Shown here: piece by piece, positions 5,829 through 11,304 of the stretch
How the letters are laid out: each line of letters begins with the position of its first letter
Numbering within the stretch: position 1 is the first letter of the stretch
Assembly (NCBI GenBank): GCA_017557265.1
Contig: JAFZAM010000063.1
Span: 1-13,342 of the forward strand
From: Oscillospiraceae bacterium
GTDB taxonomy: Bacteria > Bacillota > Clostridia > Oscillospirales > Oscillospiraceae
Direction of reading: 5' to 3'
Length of the DNA stretch: 13,342 bases
The notes under the pieces: model-generated
Database searches by the model: none
The model's input: only the letters and a program-made list of their open reading frames with translations
Told to the model about the DNA's origin: nothing
Translations under genes and position numbers: made by a program

Positions 5829-6440
5829 ATGAAGAAGACTCTGGCAATTATACTTTGCGTTGCTATGGTCCTTTCCCTCGTGTTCGCGCTCGGCGCCTGC
5901 GGCAAGAAGCAGGACGGCGGCGACACCACCTCGACCAGCTCCAGCAGCGGCAAGGACGTCAAGGGCGAGACCGTCGATACGACCGTTTTCAAGGCCGTCT
6001 GCCCGAAGGGCTGGCTGAACATCCCGCAGACCGACGTCTGGGGCGAGCAGGATGAAGACGGCAACTATCCCCTCAAGACCGACGCTCTCCAGTTCTGCAA
6101 GGGCGCCAAGAGCGAGTGGGACGCCTTCTCCAAGCCCAGCGTCAACATCTATCAGCTGACCTCCAGCATCGACGATACCATCGACGGCTTCGGCTGGTGG
6201 TACAAGACCGTTGAGGAGACCACCTTCACCGTCAACGGCCAGGAGCTCAGGGGCGTCGCCCTTACCGACGACAACCTCAGCGGCGACGGCGAGTACAAGT
6301 ATGAGTGCGCCTTCATCAACGTCGGCGGCGTCGACTTCCAGATCATGCTCATGACCCAGGACGACGACGGCAGCGAGACCGGCCTGAGCATGGCCGATCC
6401 CGAGGTGCAGGCCATCATCGGCAGCATCGAGCTCGACTGA
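5829..6440 (+). CDS. Predicted abundant lipoprotein, function unknown
   Basis: The product is 203 residues. The signal peptide has Lys2-Lys3, a hydrophobic core and lipobox L-G-A-C with Cys24 lipidated. A G/D/T/S-rich linker (about 25-46) leads to one folded domain from T-V-F-K-A-V-C-P-K-G-W-L-N-I-P to the C-terminal I-I-G-S-I-E-L-D. The P-K-G-W start and the final I-x-x-S-I strand resemble small PsbP/DUF1795-like surface domains, but I only suggest that. The start at 5829 is fixed by AGGAGG at 5813-5818; an upstream in-frame ATG at 5736 lies at the transcript's 5' end without a ribosome binding site. Codon use differs from neighbours: after the signal peptide isoleucine is ATC throughout and threonine mostly ACC, while nearby genes use much ATA and ACG. 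With a good promoter, structured leader and strong terminator, this suggests high expression. Confidence 0.85.
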   Translation: MKKTLAIILCVAMVLSLVFALGACGKKQDGGDTTSTSSSSGKDVKGETVDTTVFKAVCPKGWLNIPQTDVWGEQDEDGNYPLKTDALQFCKGAKSEWDAFSKPSVNIYQLTSSIDDTIDGFGWWYKTVEETTFTVNGQELRGVALTDDNLSGDGEYKYECAFINVGGVDFQIMLMTQDDDGSETGLSMADPEVQAIIGSIELD

Positions 6441-6451
6441 TAAGCTGACTG

Positions 6452-6488
6452 AAAAAGGTCCGGAGACTTCGGTCTCCGGATCTTTTTT
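6452..6488 (+). terminator. Strong intrinsic terminator with UUCG tetraloop
   Basis: The core is TCCGGAGAC paired with GTCTCCGGA around a TTCG loop (6459-6480). It is extended by G-U, G-C and A-U pairs on both sides and followed by a run of seven T at 6483-6489. It is located 12 nt after the lipoprotein stop. Confidence 0.93.
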
Positions 6489-6545
6489 TGCCCTGACGCG
6501 GAACAAATCGCGCTCCGGCGCAGTCAAACTTACAAAATAAGAGAC

Positions 6546-6600
6546 TTGCGGCGCGTTAACGAAACATTATATTGATTTTACGTCAACTCGATGGTACAAT
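6546..6600 (+). promoter_or_regulatory. Two overlapping candidate promoters for the transglutaminase-like lipoprotein
   Basis: The upstream candidate is TTGCGG (6546-6551), 16 bp, TATATT (6568-6573). The downstream candidate is TTGATT (6572-6577), 17 bp, TACAAT (6595-6600). The -10 of the first shares two bases with the -35 of the second, so only one polymerase could occupy them at a time. The downstream pair has the better spacing. Confidence 0.6.
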
Positions 6601-6633
6601 ATATATGTTTTATTTATAATTATCCGCGCCGAA

Positions 6634-6662
6634 CGCGGCCGGGGCTCCGGGCCCGGCCCGCG
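6634..6662 (+). promoter_or_regulatory. GC-rich leader hairpin just before the ribosome binding site
   Basis: CGCGGCCGGG (6634-6643) pairs with CCCGGCCCGCG (6652-6662) with one bulged C. The stem is entirely G/C and sits in a very AT-rich leader, ending 10 nt before GAGAGGAG. It has no U tract. A role in mRNA stability or in keeping the ribosome binding site open is plausible. Confidence 0.5.
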
Positions 6663-6685
6663 CAACTACCGAGAGGAGAATTCAT

Positions 6686-7813
6686 ATGAAGATCCGCATC
6701 ACGTCGATCCTGGCCCTTCTGCTCGCGCTCGCCCTGTGCGTCGGCCTCGCCGCCTGCGCCAAGACCGAAAAGCAGGAGGAGAACCTCACCTACGGCTTCG
6801 CCCTCGAGGAGGATCTCGAGGAGACGGAGGAGCTCGACGCCAACCCCGATCAGGACATTGACCGCGCGACGGAGCCCATCCTCCAGAACGTCATGACGAG
6901 GCTCGACGGGCAGCCCGTCCGCTCGGACGCCTACCTTTACCGCGAGATGCTCTCGGATAACTACAAGCAGGCGTACGACCTCATCCGCGCCGGCATCGCC
7001 GAGGGCAAGAAGGAGATATATCTGACCGTCCCCGTCGCGAAGGCGGACATCAAGACGGTCTACCGCTCCGTCTACTATGACAGCCCCGACCTCTTCTGGA
7101 TGGAGGGCGGCTACAGCTACGCCTACAACAACTACGGCAACGTGACCAAGGTCGTCCCCAAGTATAACGCGCTCGGCTCCGACATAGCCGGCAACCGCGC
7201 CGCCTTCGAGTCGGCTCTCAGCGCCGCGCTGGCCGACATGTGGAGCCTTCCCGACGCGACCGCGAAGGTCAAGTACGCCCACGACTACCTGACCAGCACC
7301 ATTGACTACGACTACAACGCCGTCTACAACCAGACCGCGTACAGCGCCGTCGTCAACCGCAAGAGCGTCTGCGCCGGCTACTCCCGCGCCTTCCAGTACA
7401 TGATGCAGAAGATGGACATCCGCTGCGGCTTCATCGCCGGCACCTGCGTCACTTCCTCCGGCAGCGGCGGTCACGCCTGGAACATAGTCGAGCTCGACGG
7501 CGAGTTCTACGCCATGGACGTCACCTGGGACGATCCCATCGGCGCCTCGGCCGGCAAGTTCTATTATAACTACTTCAACGTGACCGACGCCTCCATCGCG
7601 GCCAACCACATCCGCAGCGACGTCTCCGGCAAGCTCCCCGCCGCCGTCGGTACGGCCAAGACCTTCGCCGCCGCGTTCGGCGGCAACCAGTACGGCACCG
7701 ACTTCGACGCCGTGCAGGGCGCGCTCCCCGCTGGCTACGGCGAGGCGAGCACGGTGCTCATAGGCGGCGTCGAGAAGCCCGACGACGTGACCGACAACCC
7801 GTATCTCCCGTAA
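6686..7813 (+). CDS. Lipoprotein with transglutaminase-like (papain-fold) domain
   Basis: The product is 375 residues. It has a lipoprotein signal peptide with lipobox L-A-A-C and lipidated Cys24, then a very acidic linker (about 40-60). A helical/beta region follows from 65 to 180. The transglutaminase core shows the complete catalytic triad: Cys229 in K-S-V-C-A-G-Y-S, His263 in G-G-H-A-W-N and Asp278 in M-D-V-T-W-D-D-P. Enzymes of this fold crosslink, cleave or deamidate amide bonds, and many bacterial members act as peptidases on the cell surface. The region after about 310 is a tail ending in a D-D-V-T-D-N-P-Y sequence, without a sortase motif or repeats. The start has GAGAGGAG at 6671-6678 in front of ATG at 6686. 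It is monocistronic, with its own promoters and a strong terminator. It should sit on the outer membrane face; the substrate is unknown. Confidence 0.9.
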   Translation: MKIRITSILALLLALALCVGLAACAKTEKQEENLTYGFALEEDLEETEELDANPDQDIDRATEPILQNVMTRLDGQPVRSDAYLYREMLSDNYKQAYDLIRAGIAEGKKEIYLTVPVAKADIKTVYRSVYYDSPDLFWMEGGYSYAYNNYGNVTKVVPKYNALGSDIAGNRAAFESALSAALADMWSLPDATAKVKYAHDYLTSTIDYDYNAVYNQTAYSAVVNRKSVCAGYSRAFQYMMQKMDIRCGFIAGTCVTSSGSGGHAWNIVELDGEFYAMDVTWDDPIGASAGKFYYNYFNVTDASIAANHIRSDVSGKLPAAVGTAKTFAAAFGGNQYGTDFDAVQGALPAGYGEASTVLIGGVEKPDDVTDNPYLP

Positions 7814-7825
7814 TTTCCGTATATG

Positions 7826-7863
7826 AAAACTCCCCGGCGGTGTCTCCGCCGGGGAGTTTTTTT
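7826..7863 (+). terminator. Bidirectional intrinsic terminator between convergent genes
   Basis: A perfect 15-bp stem (AAAACTCCCCGGCGG and its complement) with a TGTCT loop is followed by seven T on the plus strand (7857-7863). Read from the minus strand the same stem ends in four T, so it can also serve the converging lipoprotein gene that stops at 7873. Confidence 0.93.
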
Positions 7864-7872
7864 GTCGTGCCG

Positions 7873-8772
7873 TCAGGGCTTGAAGAAGATGCACTCGCGG
7901 CAGTAATCGTCCTCCGCGCCGTCCCAGAGGAGCTTGCCGTCCTCGGTCGGGGTGAAGAAGCCGGAGCCGCCGGTGCCGAGGACCTCGGAGCTCGTCTTGC
8001 CCTGCGTGTCGGTCTTGTAGAGGGTCTGTACGCAGTCGTCGTAGCTGAGCAGGCCGTCCTCGCAGAGCCTGCAGGTCATGACCCATTCGTAATCCTCGAA
8101 GGCGGAGCCCGCCCAGCGGACCGTGAAAACGACGCCGCCGGAGCCTTTCGCCTCGCCCTTCATGTGCGCCCTCTGGCTGTACTCGTCCTGATACTCGCCC
8201 TCGAGGCTCTCATAGTAGGCGGCGAGCTCGCCCTCCGTCATCCATGGGCGGGTGAGCCCCGCGAGCTCCTCCGCGACGTCCTCGAAGGCGTCGCTCGCGT
8301 TCCGGGAGCTCAGGACGTACTGAACGTCTCCCGCCTCCCAGCGGGCGAGCTTCGGGGCGTCGTAGTCTTCGCCGGTCTTGAACGTCACGAACTCGAGCTC
8401 TTCGGTCGGCCTGCCGGAGAAGACGAGCCCTCCGTCGACGTAGTACCCGGAGATGTCGTCGTCAAGGAACGGGGAGGCGCGGAAGCAGTAGTCCACGCCC
8501 GCGACCGTGAAGTCGTACTGGGCGAGCTTGTATTCGCCGTTTATGACGCTGAAGCGCTCGTCCGTTACGCCCATGACCGGCGGGTGGACGAGGTTCACGC
8601 CGACGAGCTCGTTTATCTCGGCGAGGGAGCCGTATTCCGTGATGGGATTGGGTATCCCGACGGTCGGCTCGGGCTCGGCGCTCGGGGAGGCCGGAGCGAC
8701 GGGGGAGATCGTGCAGGCGGCGAACGTCAGCAGCAGGACCGCGGCAGCGAGGATGGAAATGAACTTTTTCAT
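7873..8772 (-). CDS. Predicted lipoprotein, function unknown
   Basis: The product is 299 residues. The signal peptide has Lys2-Lys3 and lipobox F-A-A-C with Cys20 lipidated, then a Pro/Ser/Ala-rich linker (about 22-40). The mature part begins I-T-E-Y-G-S-L-A-E-I-N-E-L-V-G-V. It contains a A-G-V-D-Y-C-F-R-A-S segment and six further cysteines in all. I do not recognise a named domain with confidence; the first half is reminiscent of DUF4367-type surface domains. The choice of strand is supported by the lipoprotein signal, an AGAAGG ribosome binding site directly upstream of the start, a promoter at 8859-8887 and a shared terminator. A long open frame on the opposite strand lacks all of these. 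It is monocistronic and oriented against its neighbours. Confidence 0.85.
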   Translation of the reverse strand: MKKFISILAAAVLLLTFAACTISPVAPASPSAEPEPTVGIPNPITEYGSLAEINELVGVNLVHPPVMGVTDERFSVINGEYKLAQYDFTVAGVDYCFRASPFLDDDISGYYVDGGLVFSGRPTEELEFVTFKTGEDYDAPKLARWEAGDVQYVLSSRNASDAFEDVAEELAGLTRPWMTEGELAAYYESLEGEYQDEYSQRAHMKGEAKGSGGVVFTVRWAGSAFEDYEWVMTCRLCEDGLLSYDDCVQTLYKTDTQGKTSSEVLGTGGSGFFTPTEDGKLLWDGAEDDYCRECIFFKP

Positions 8773-8797
8773 ATTATTACCTTCTTTGCGGAGATCT

Positions 8798-8828
8798 GCG
8801 CGAAAAACGCGCCGTATATCGGACGGCG
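8798..8828 (-). promoter_or_regulatory. Overlapping leader stem-loops of the minus-strand lipoprotein gene
   Basis: GCGCG/CGCGC around five A (8798-8812) and CGCCG/CGGCG around nine bases (8810-8828) are both perfect 5-bp stems that share three bases, so only one can form at a time. They lie in the roughly 80-nt leader between promoter and start codon. The short stems make a switch uncertain. Confidence 0.3.
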
Positions 8829-8858
8829 GGAAAGGGTCCTTTGTTTCGCGCGCGGCCT

Positions 8859-8887
8859 ATTTTAATTCTTTTTCGCCGAAAATGCAA
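8859..8887 (-). promoter_or_regulatory. Promoter of the minus-strand lipoprotein gene
   Basis: On the minus strand the -35 is TTGCAT (complement of 8882-8887), the spacer is 17 bp and the -10 is TAAAAT (complement of 8859-8864). The spacer contains TTCGGCGAAAAA, an element that recurs in two other promoters of the window. The TTGCATTTTC block is also present at the promoter of the lipoprotein gene at 5829. Confidence 0.72.
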
Positions 8888-8921
8888 CCCGGCGCTCCCG
8901 CAGGGCGCGGAAAAAGAATGA

Positions 8922-8950
8922 TGGTATTCGGCGGAAAAGTATGATAAAAT
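8922..8950 (+). promoter_or_regulatory. Candidate promoter of the DUF3842 gene
   Basis: The -10 is TAAAAT (8945-8950), with an upstream TGA giving an extended -10. The -35 (TGGTAT, 8922-8927, 17-bp spacing) is weak. TTCGGCGGAAAA at 8927-8938 lies in the spacer. Divergent to the promoter at 8859-8887. Confidence 0.5.
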
Positions 8951-8978
8951 ACAAAAAACGCTTTAAGGAGCGATCCCG

Positions 8979-9404
8979 ATGAAGGTACTTGTCATAGACG
9001 GGCAGGGCGGCCAGCTCGGCAGCCAGCTCATAAAGGAGATACGCGCCTCTTACCCGGCTCTTGAGGTCACGGCCGTCGGCACGAACAGCGCCGCGACCGC
9101 CGCCATGCTGAAGGCCGGCGCTCAGCACGCAGCGACGGGGGAGAACGCCGTCCTTGTCGGCTGCCGTAAGGCGGACGTGATCATCGGCCCCGTGGGCATG
9201 GTCATCGCCGACTCGCTCTACGGCGAGGTCACGCCGAAGATGGCCGTCGCCGTCGGGCAGGCCGACGCCACGCGCATCCTGATATCCCTCAACCAGTGCG
9301 AGAACGTCGTCGCGGGAGTGCCGAAGCTCCCCATGGCGAAGCTCATCCGCGACGCGGTCGACCGTCTCGGCTCGCTCTGCGGGAACGGCGAGGTCTCGCT
9401 CTGA
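8979..9404 (+). CDS. DUF3842 family protein
   Basis: The product is 141 residues, the usual length of the DUF3842 family found in clostridia. The N-terminus M-K-V-L-V-I-D-G-Q-G-G-Q-L-G-S is a glycine-rich Rossmann-like loop typical of the family. It is followed by T-A-V-G-T-N-S-A-A-T and K-A-D-V-I-I-G-P-V-G-M-V-I-A-D-S, consistent with an alternating beta-alpha nucleotide-binding-like fold. No membrane segment or signal peptide is present, so it is cytoplasmic. The biochemical role of the family is not known to me. AAGGAG at 8965-8970 sets the start at 8979. It stands alone between a divergent promoter and a terminator, so it is probably monocistronic. Confidence 0.82.
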   Translation: MKVLVIDGQGGQLGSQLIKEIRASYPALEVTAVGTNSAATAAMLKAGAQHAATGENAVLVGCRKADVIIGPVGMVIADSLYGEVTPKMAVAVGQADATRILISLNQCENVVAGVPKLPMAKLIRDAVDRLGSLCGNGEVSL

Positions 9405-9432
9405 CCCTCGCGCGCAGCTTCATAAGGATCTG

Positions 9433-9463
9433 CCGCCTTCCGGCTCCGGAGGGCGGTTTTTTT
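9433..9463 (+). terminator. Intrinsic terminator after the DUF3842 gene
   Basis: A 9-bp stem CCGCCTTCC / GGAGGGCGG (one G-U pair) with a 6-nt loop is followed by seven T at 9457-9463. Confidence 0.88.
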
Positions 9464-9483
9464 GCGCGCAGGACGAAATGATG

Positions 9484-9512
9484 TTGACAAAATGATATCA
9501 TTGTGATATCAT
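9484..9512 (+). promoter_or_regulatory. Consensus promoter of the SPFH operon
   Basis: The -35 is a perfect TTGACA (9484-9489), the spacer is 17 bp and the -10 is TATCAT (9507-9512). The expected start site is near 9519, about 22 nt before the ATG at 9541. Most of its spacer and the whole -10 are inside the palindrome at 9492-9512. Confidence 0.88.
9492..9512 (+). promoter_or_regulatory. 21-bp perfect palindrome within the promoter (candidate operator)
   Basis: Half-sites ATGATATCA and TGATATCAT are perfect complements separated by TTG. Each half also contains the self-complementary octamer TGATATCA, so the site can be read as two identical octamers 11 bp apart centre to centre, about one helical turn. 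That geometry suits two dimers of a ribbon-helix-helix protein side by side, and such a protein is encoded in the same operon (10547-10747). Occupancy would cover the spacer and -10 and prevent polymerase binding. Confidence 0.78.
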
Positions 9513-9540
9513 ACAGCCAAATCCCGAAGGAGGTATCACC

Positions 9541-10545
9541 ATGGAAGAGAAAGTGCTCAACAAGAGAAAACACGGCATGCTGGTGCTCGTAATAACGATA
9601 CTGCTCTACATAGCCGCGATATTCGGATTCATAGTCTCCATAGCCACGGGCTGGACGCTTCTCGGCGTCGTCTGCGTGCTGTATATGTGCCTCGGCTGGA
9701 TACTCTGGCTCGGACTCAAGGTCCTCAAGCCGCAGGAGGCCCTCGTGCTGACGCTGTTCGGCAAATACGTCGGCACGCTGAAGGGCGCGGGCTTTTATTA
9801 TGTAAACCCGTTCAGCTCCGCGGTCAACCCCGCCGCCAAGACGAAGCTCAACCAGTCCGGCGACGTGGACGCGGGCGGGAAGGGCCTCGTCCTCGCACAG
9901 CCCGGCGCGCAGCAGGCCGCCGAGCTTCCGAGCAGGAAGATATCGCTCAAGATCATGACCCTCAACAATTCCCGCCAGAAGATAAACGACTGCCTCGGCA
10001 ACCCCGTCGAGAAAGGTATCGCCGTCATATGGCGCGTCGTCGACACGGCGAAGGCCGCCTTCAACGTCGACAACTATAAGGAGTATCTCTCCCTCCAGTG
10101 CGACGCGGCGCTGCGCAACATCGTCCGAATCTATCCCTATGACGTCGCGCCCGGCGTCGATACGACGGGCGACGGCGTGGCCGACGAGGGCAGCCTGCGC
10201 GGCTCGAGCGAGGTCGTCGCCGAGCGCATCAAAAACGAGATACAGTCCCGCGTCGGCGAGGCCGGCCTCGAGATAATCGAGGCGCGCATAACCTACCTCG
10301 CCTACGCCCCCGAGATAGCCGCCGTCATGCTCCAGCGCCAGCAGGCGAGCGCCATAATCGACGCGCGCAAGATGATAGTCGACGGAGCCGTCGGCATGGT
10401 CGAGATGGCGCTCGAACGCCTGAAGGAAAACAACGTCGTCGATCTCGACGAGGAGCGCAAGGCCGCCATGGTCTCGAACCTGCTCGTCGTGCTCTGCGGC
10501 AACCAGAACGCGCAGCCGGTCGTGAACTCCGGCAGCCTCTACTGA
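9541..10545 (+). CDS. Membrane-anchored SPFH/band 7 domain protein
   Basis: The product is 334 residues. Two hydrophobic segments (about 13-35 and 38-58) form an N-terminal hairpin anchor. The SPFH domain begins at K-P-Q-E-A-L-V-L-T-L-F-G-K-Y-V-G-T-L (63-80), followed by K-G-A-G-F-Y-Y-V-N-P-F (81-91), and extends to about 255. The helical part after it (Q-R-Q-Q-A-S-A-I-I-D-A-R-K near 265-277) is typical of band 7 proteins, which oligomerise and organise membrane microdomains or chaperone membrane proteins. An insertion rich in Gly, Gln and Ala (about 104-130) separates early strands. GAAGGAGG lies at 9526-9533 before the ATG. The next gene begins one base after the stop. Its stoichiometric partner and trigger are unknown; a role in membrane stress is inferred from the neighbouring DUF1648 protein and the operator. 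Confidence 0.9.
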   Translation: MEEKVLNKRKHGMLVLVITILLYIAAIFGFIVSIATGWTLLGVVCVLYMCLGWILWLGLKVLKPQEALVLTLFGKYVGTLKGAGFYYVNPFSSAVNPAAKTKLNQSGDVDAGGKGLVLAQPGAQQAAELPSRKISLKIMTLNNSRQKINDCLGNPVEKGIAVIWRVVDTAKAAFNVDNYKEYLSLQCDAALRNIVRIYPYDVAPGVDTTGDGVADEGSLRGSSEVVAERIKNEIQSRVGEAGLEIIEARITYLAYAPEIAAVMLQRQQASAIIDARKMIVDGAVGMVEMALERLKENNVVDLDEERKAAMVSNLLVVLCGNQNAQPVVNSGSLY

Positions 10546-10546
10546 T

Positions 10547-10747
10547 ATGGCCGACAGCGATAAAAAGCAGGTCCCGCTGCGCCTGAGCGCGAAGCTATAC
10601 GCCGCGCTCGCGGCGTGGGCGGAGGACGATTTCCGCAGCGTCAACGGGCAGATCGAGTATCTGCTGACTGAGTGCGTCCGCCAGCGCAAGAAGAACGGGA
10701 AGTACGTCGGTCAGGAGATCGACGTGCCGCCCGAGCTCGACGTCTGA
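10547..10747 (+). CDS. Ribbon-helix-helix (Arc/HicB-like) DNA-binding protein
   Basis: The product is 66 residues. The pattern fits the ribbon-helix-helix fold: a short strand K-Q-V-P-L-R-L-S (7-14) whose alternate residues would contact DNA, helix A L-Y-A-A-L-A-A-W-A-E-D-D-F (17-29), a turn with R-S-V-N-G (30-34) and helix B Q-I-E-Y-L-L-T-E-C-V-R-Q-R (35-47). A short tail ends in acidic and proline residues. Such proteins bind as dimers to short palindromic boxes, often two per operator. It starts one base after the SPFH stop with no separate ribosome binding site of note, so translation is probably coupled. No toxin gene of HicA type is adjacent, so an antitoxin role is unlikely. I infer that it represses the operon via the 21-bp palindrome at 9492-9512. 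Similar small proteins are sometimes labelled as PTS transporter subunits, which I consider a misnomer. Confidence 0.85.
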   Translation: MADSDKKQVPLRLSAKLYAALAAWAEDDFRSVNGQIEYLLTECVRQRKKNGKYVGQEIDVPPELDV

Positions 10748-10762
10748 GGGGGAGGGGAGATA

Positions 10763-11260
10763 ATGCCGAAAGGAGCGTATATCCTGCTCGGAAAGCCCGA
10801 GCGCGTCTATCATATAGTGATAGGCGTCCTCTCGCCGCTGCTGCAGATAGCCGTGCTCGTCTGGCTCGCGGTAATGTTCAGGGACCTGCCCGACAAAGTC
10901 CCGACGCACTACGACTTCTCCGGCGAGGTGACAGGATGGGGCGGCAAGGGCACGCTCTGGATGCTGCCCATCATCGGCATCGCCGTCGATATAGGCATGT
11001 GGGGCGCGCAGTTCCTGCCGCGCTCGGCTATGAACACGGGCGTTAGGATGACCGCGCGCAACTCAGAGTACGTCTACGGCTGCGCGAAGGACCTCATGGT
11101 GGACATCCGGTTCGGGCTGTCTGCACTCTTCGCGTCGATGTCCGTCCCGCTCATCCGCGGGCGCGAGCCGGGTACGGTCTCGTGGATCATCGTCGCCGCC
11201 GCGATCATAGTCCCAGTCGTCAGATACGCCGTCCGCGTCTCGAAAGCGAAGTATCTTTAA
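10763..11260 (+). CDS. DUF1648 (SdpI-like) integral membrane protein
   Basis: The product is 165 residues. The hallmark L-P-D-K-V-P-T-H-Y-D-F-S-G-E-V-T-G-W-G (42-60) follows the first membrane segment (about 19-39), as in the DUF1648 domain of SdpI, the immunity protein against the SdpC toxin in Bacillus subtilis. Further hydrophobic segments are near 66-86, 113-130 (weak) and 139-158. The protein is shorter than full SdpI and seems to lack the C-terminal SdpI domain. GGGGAGGGGAG directly precedes the ATG, 15 nt after the preceding stop, so it is the third gene of the SPFH operon. A role in resistance to a membrane-active agent is plausible by family, but not demonstrated here. No terminator was found between it and the ABC genes. 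Confidence 0.85.
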   Translation: MPKGAYILLGKPERVYHIVIGVLSPLLQIAVLVWLAVMFRDLPDKVPTHYDFSGEVTGWGGKGTLWMLPIIGIAVDIGMWGAQFLPRSAMNTGVRMTARNSEYVYGCAKDLMVDIRFGLSALFASMSVPLIRGREPGTVSWIIVAAAIIVPVVRYAVRVSKAKYL

Positions 11261-11261
11261 G

Positions 11262-11278
11262 TTTACATAATGTATAAA
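11262..11278 (+). promoter_or_regulatory. AT-rich imperfect palindrome with TATAAA (candidate operator/promoter)
   Basis: TACAT-A-ATGTA (11265-11275) is a perfect palindrome inside the longer near-palindrome TTTACATAATGTATAAA. TATAAA at 11273-11278 could be a -10, but no good -35 lies 16-18 bp upstream. It occupies the only gap between the DUF1648 gene and the ABC ATPase gene, so it may add regulated transcription to read-through from the SPFH operon. Confidence 0.4.
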
Positions 11279-11304
11279 TCAACCCAAGGAAAAGAGGGAA
11301 CGAT

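Noticed and set aside
6620..8086. 488-codon open frame on the minus strand across the transglutaminase-like gene and its terminator
   Set aside because: High GC leaves long antisense frames open. It crosses two terminators and another gene's end and has no domain or signal.
7840..8865. Long open frame on the plus strand opposite the minus-strand lipoprotein gene
   Set aside because: It starts inside the terminator stem, has no ribosome binding site, and its low-complexity Val/Ala/Glu/Gly product mirrors the real gene, which has a lipobox, promoter and ribosome binding site.
9343..10689. 448-codon minus-strand frame opposite the SPFH gene
   Set aside because: It is a shadow of the real gene. 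It runs through the promoter, operator and upstream terminator and has no recognisable domain.
10547..10747. HicB-type antitoxin of a toxin-antitoxin pair
   Set aside because: No HicA-like or other small toxin gene is adjacent. Context points to an operon regulator.
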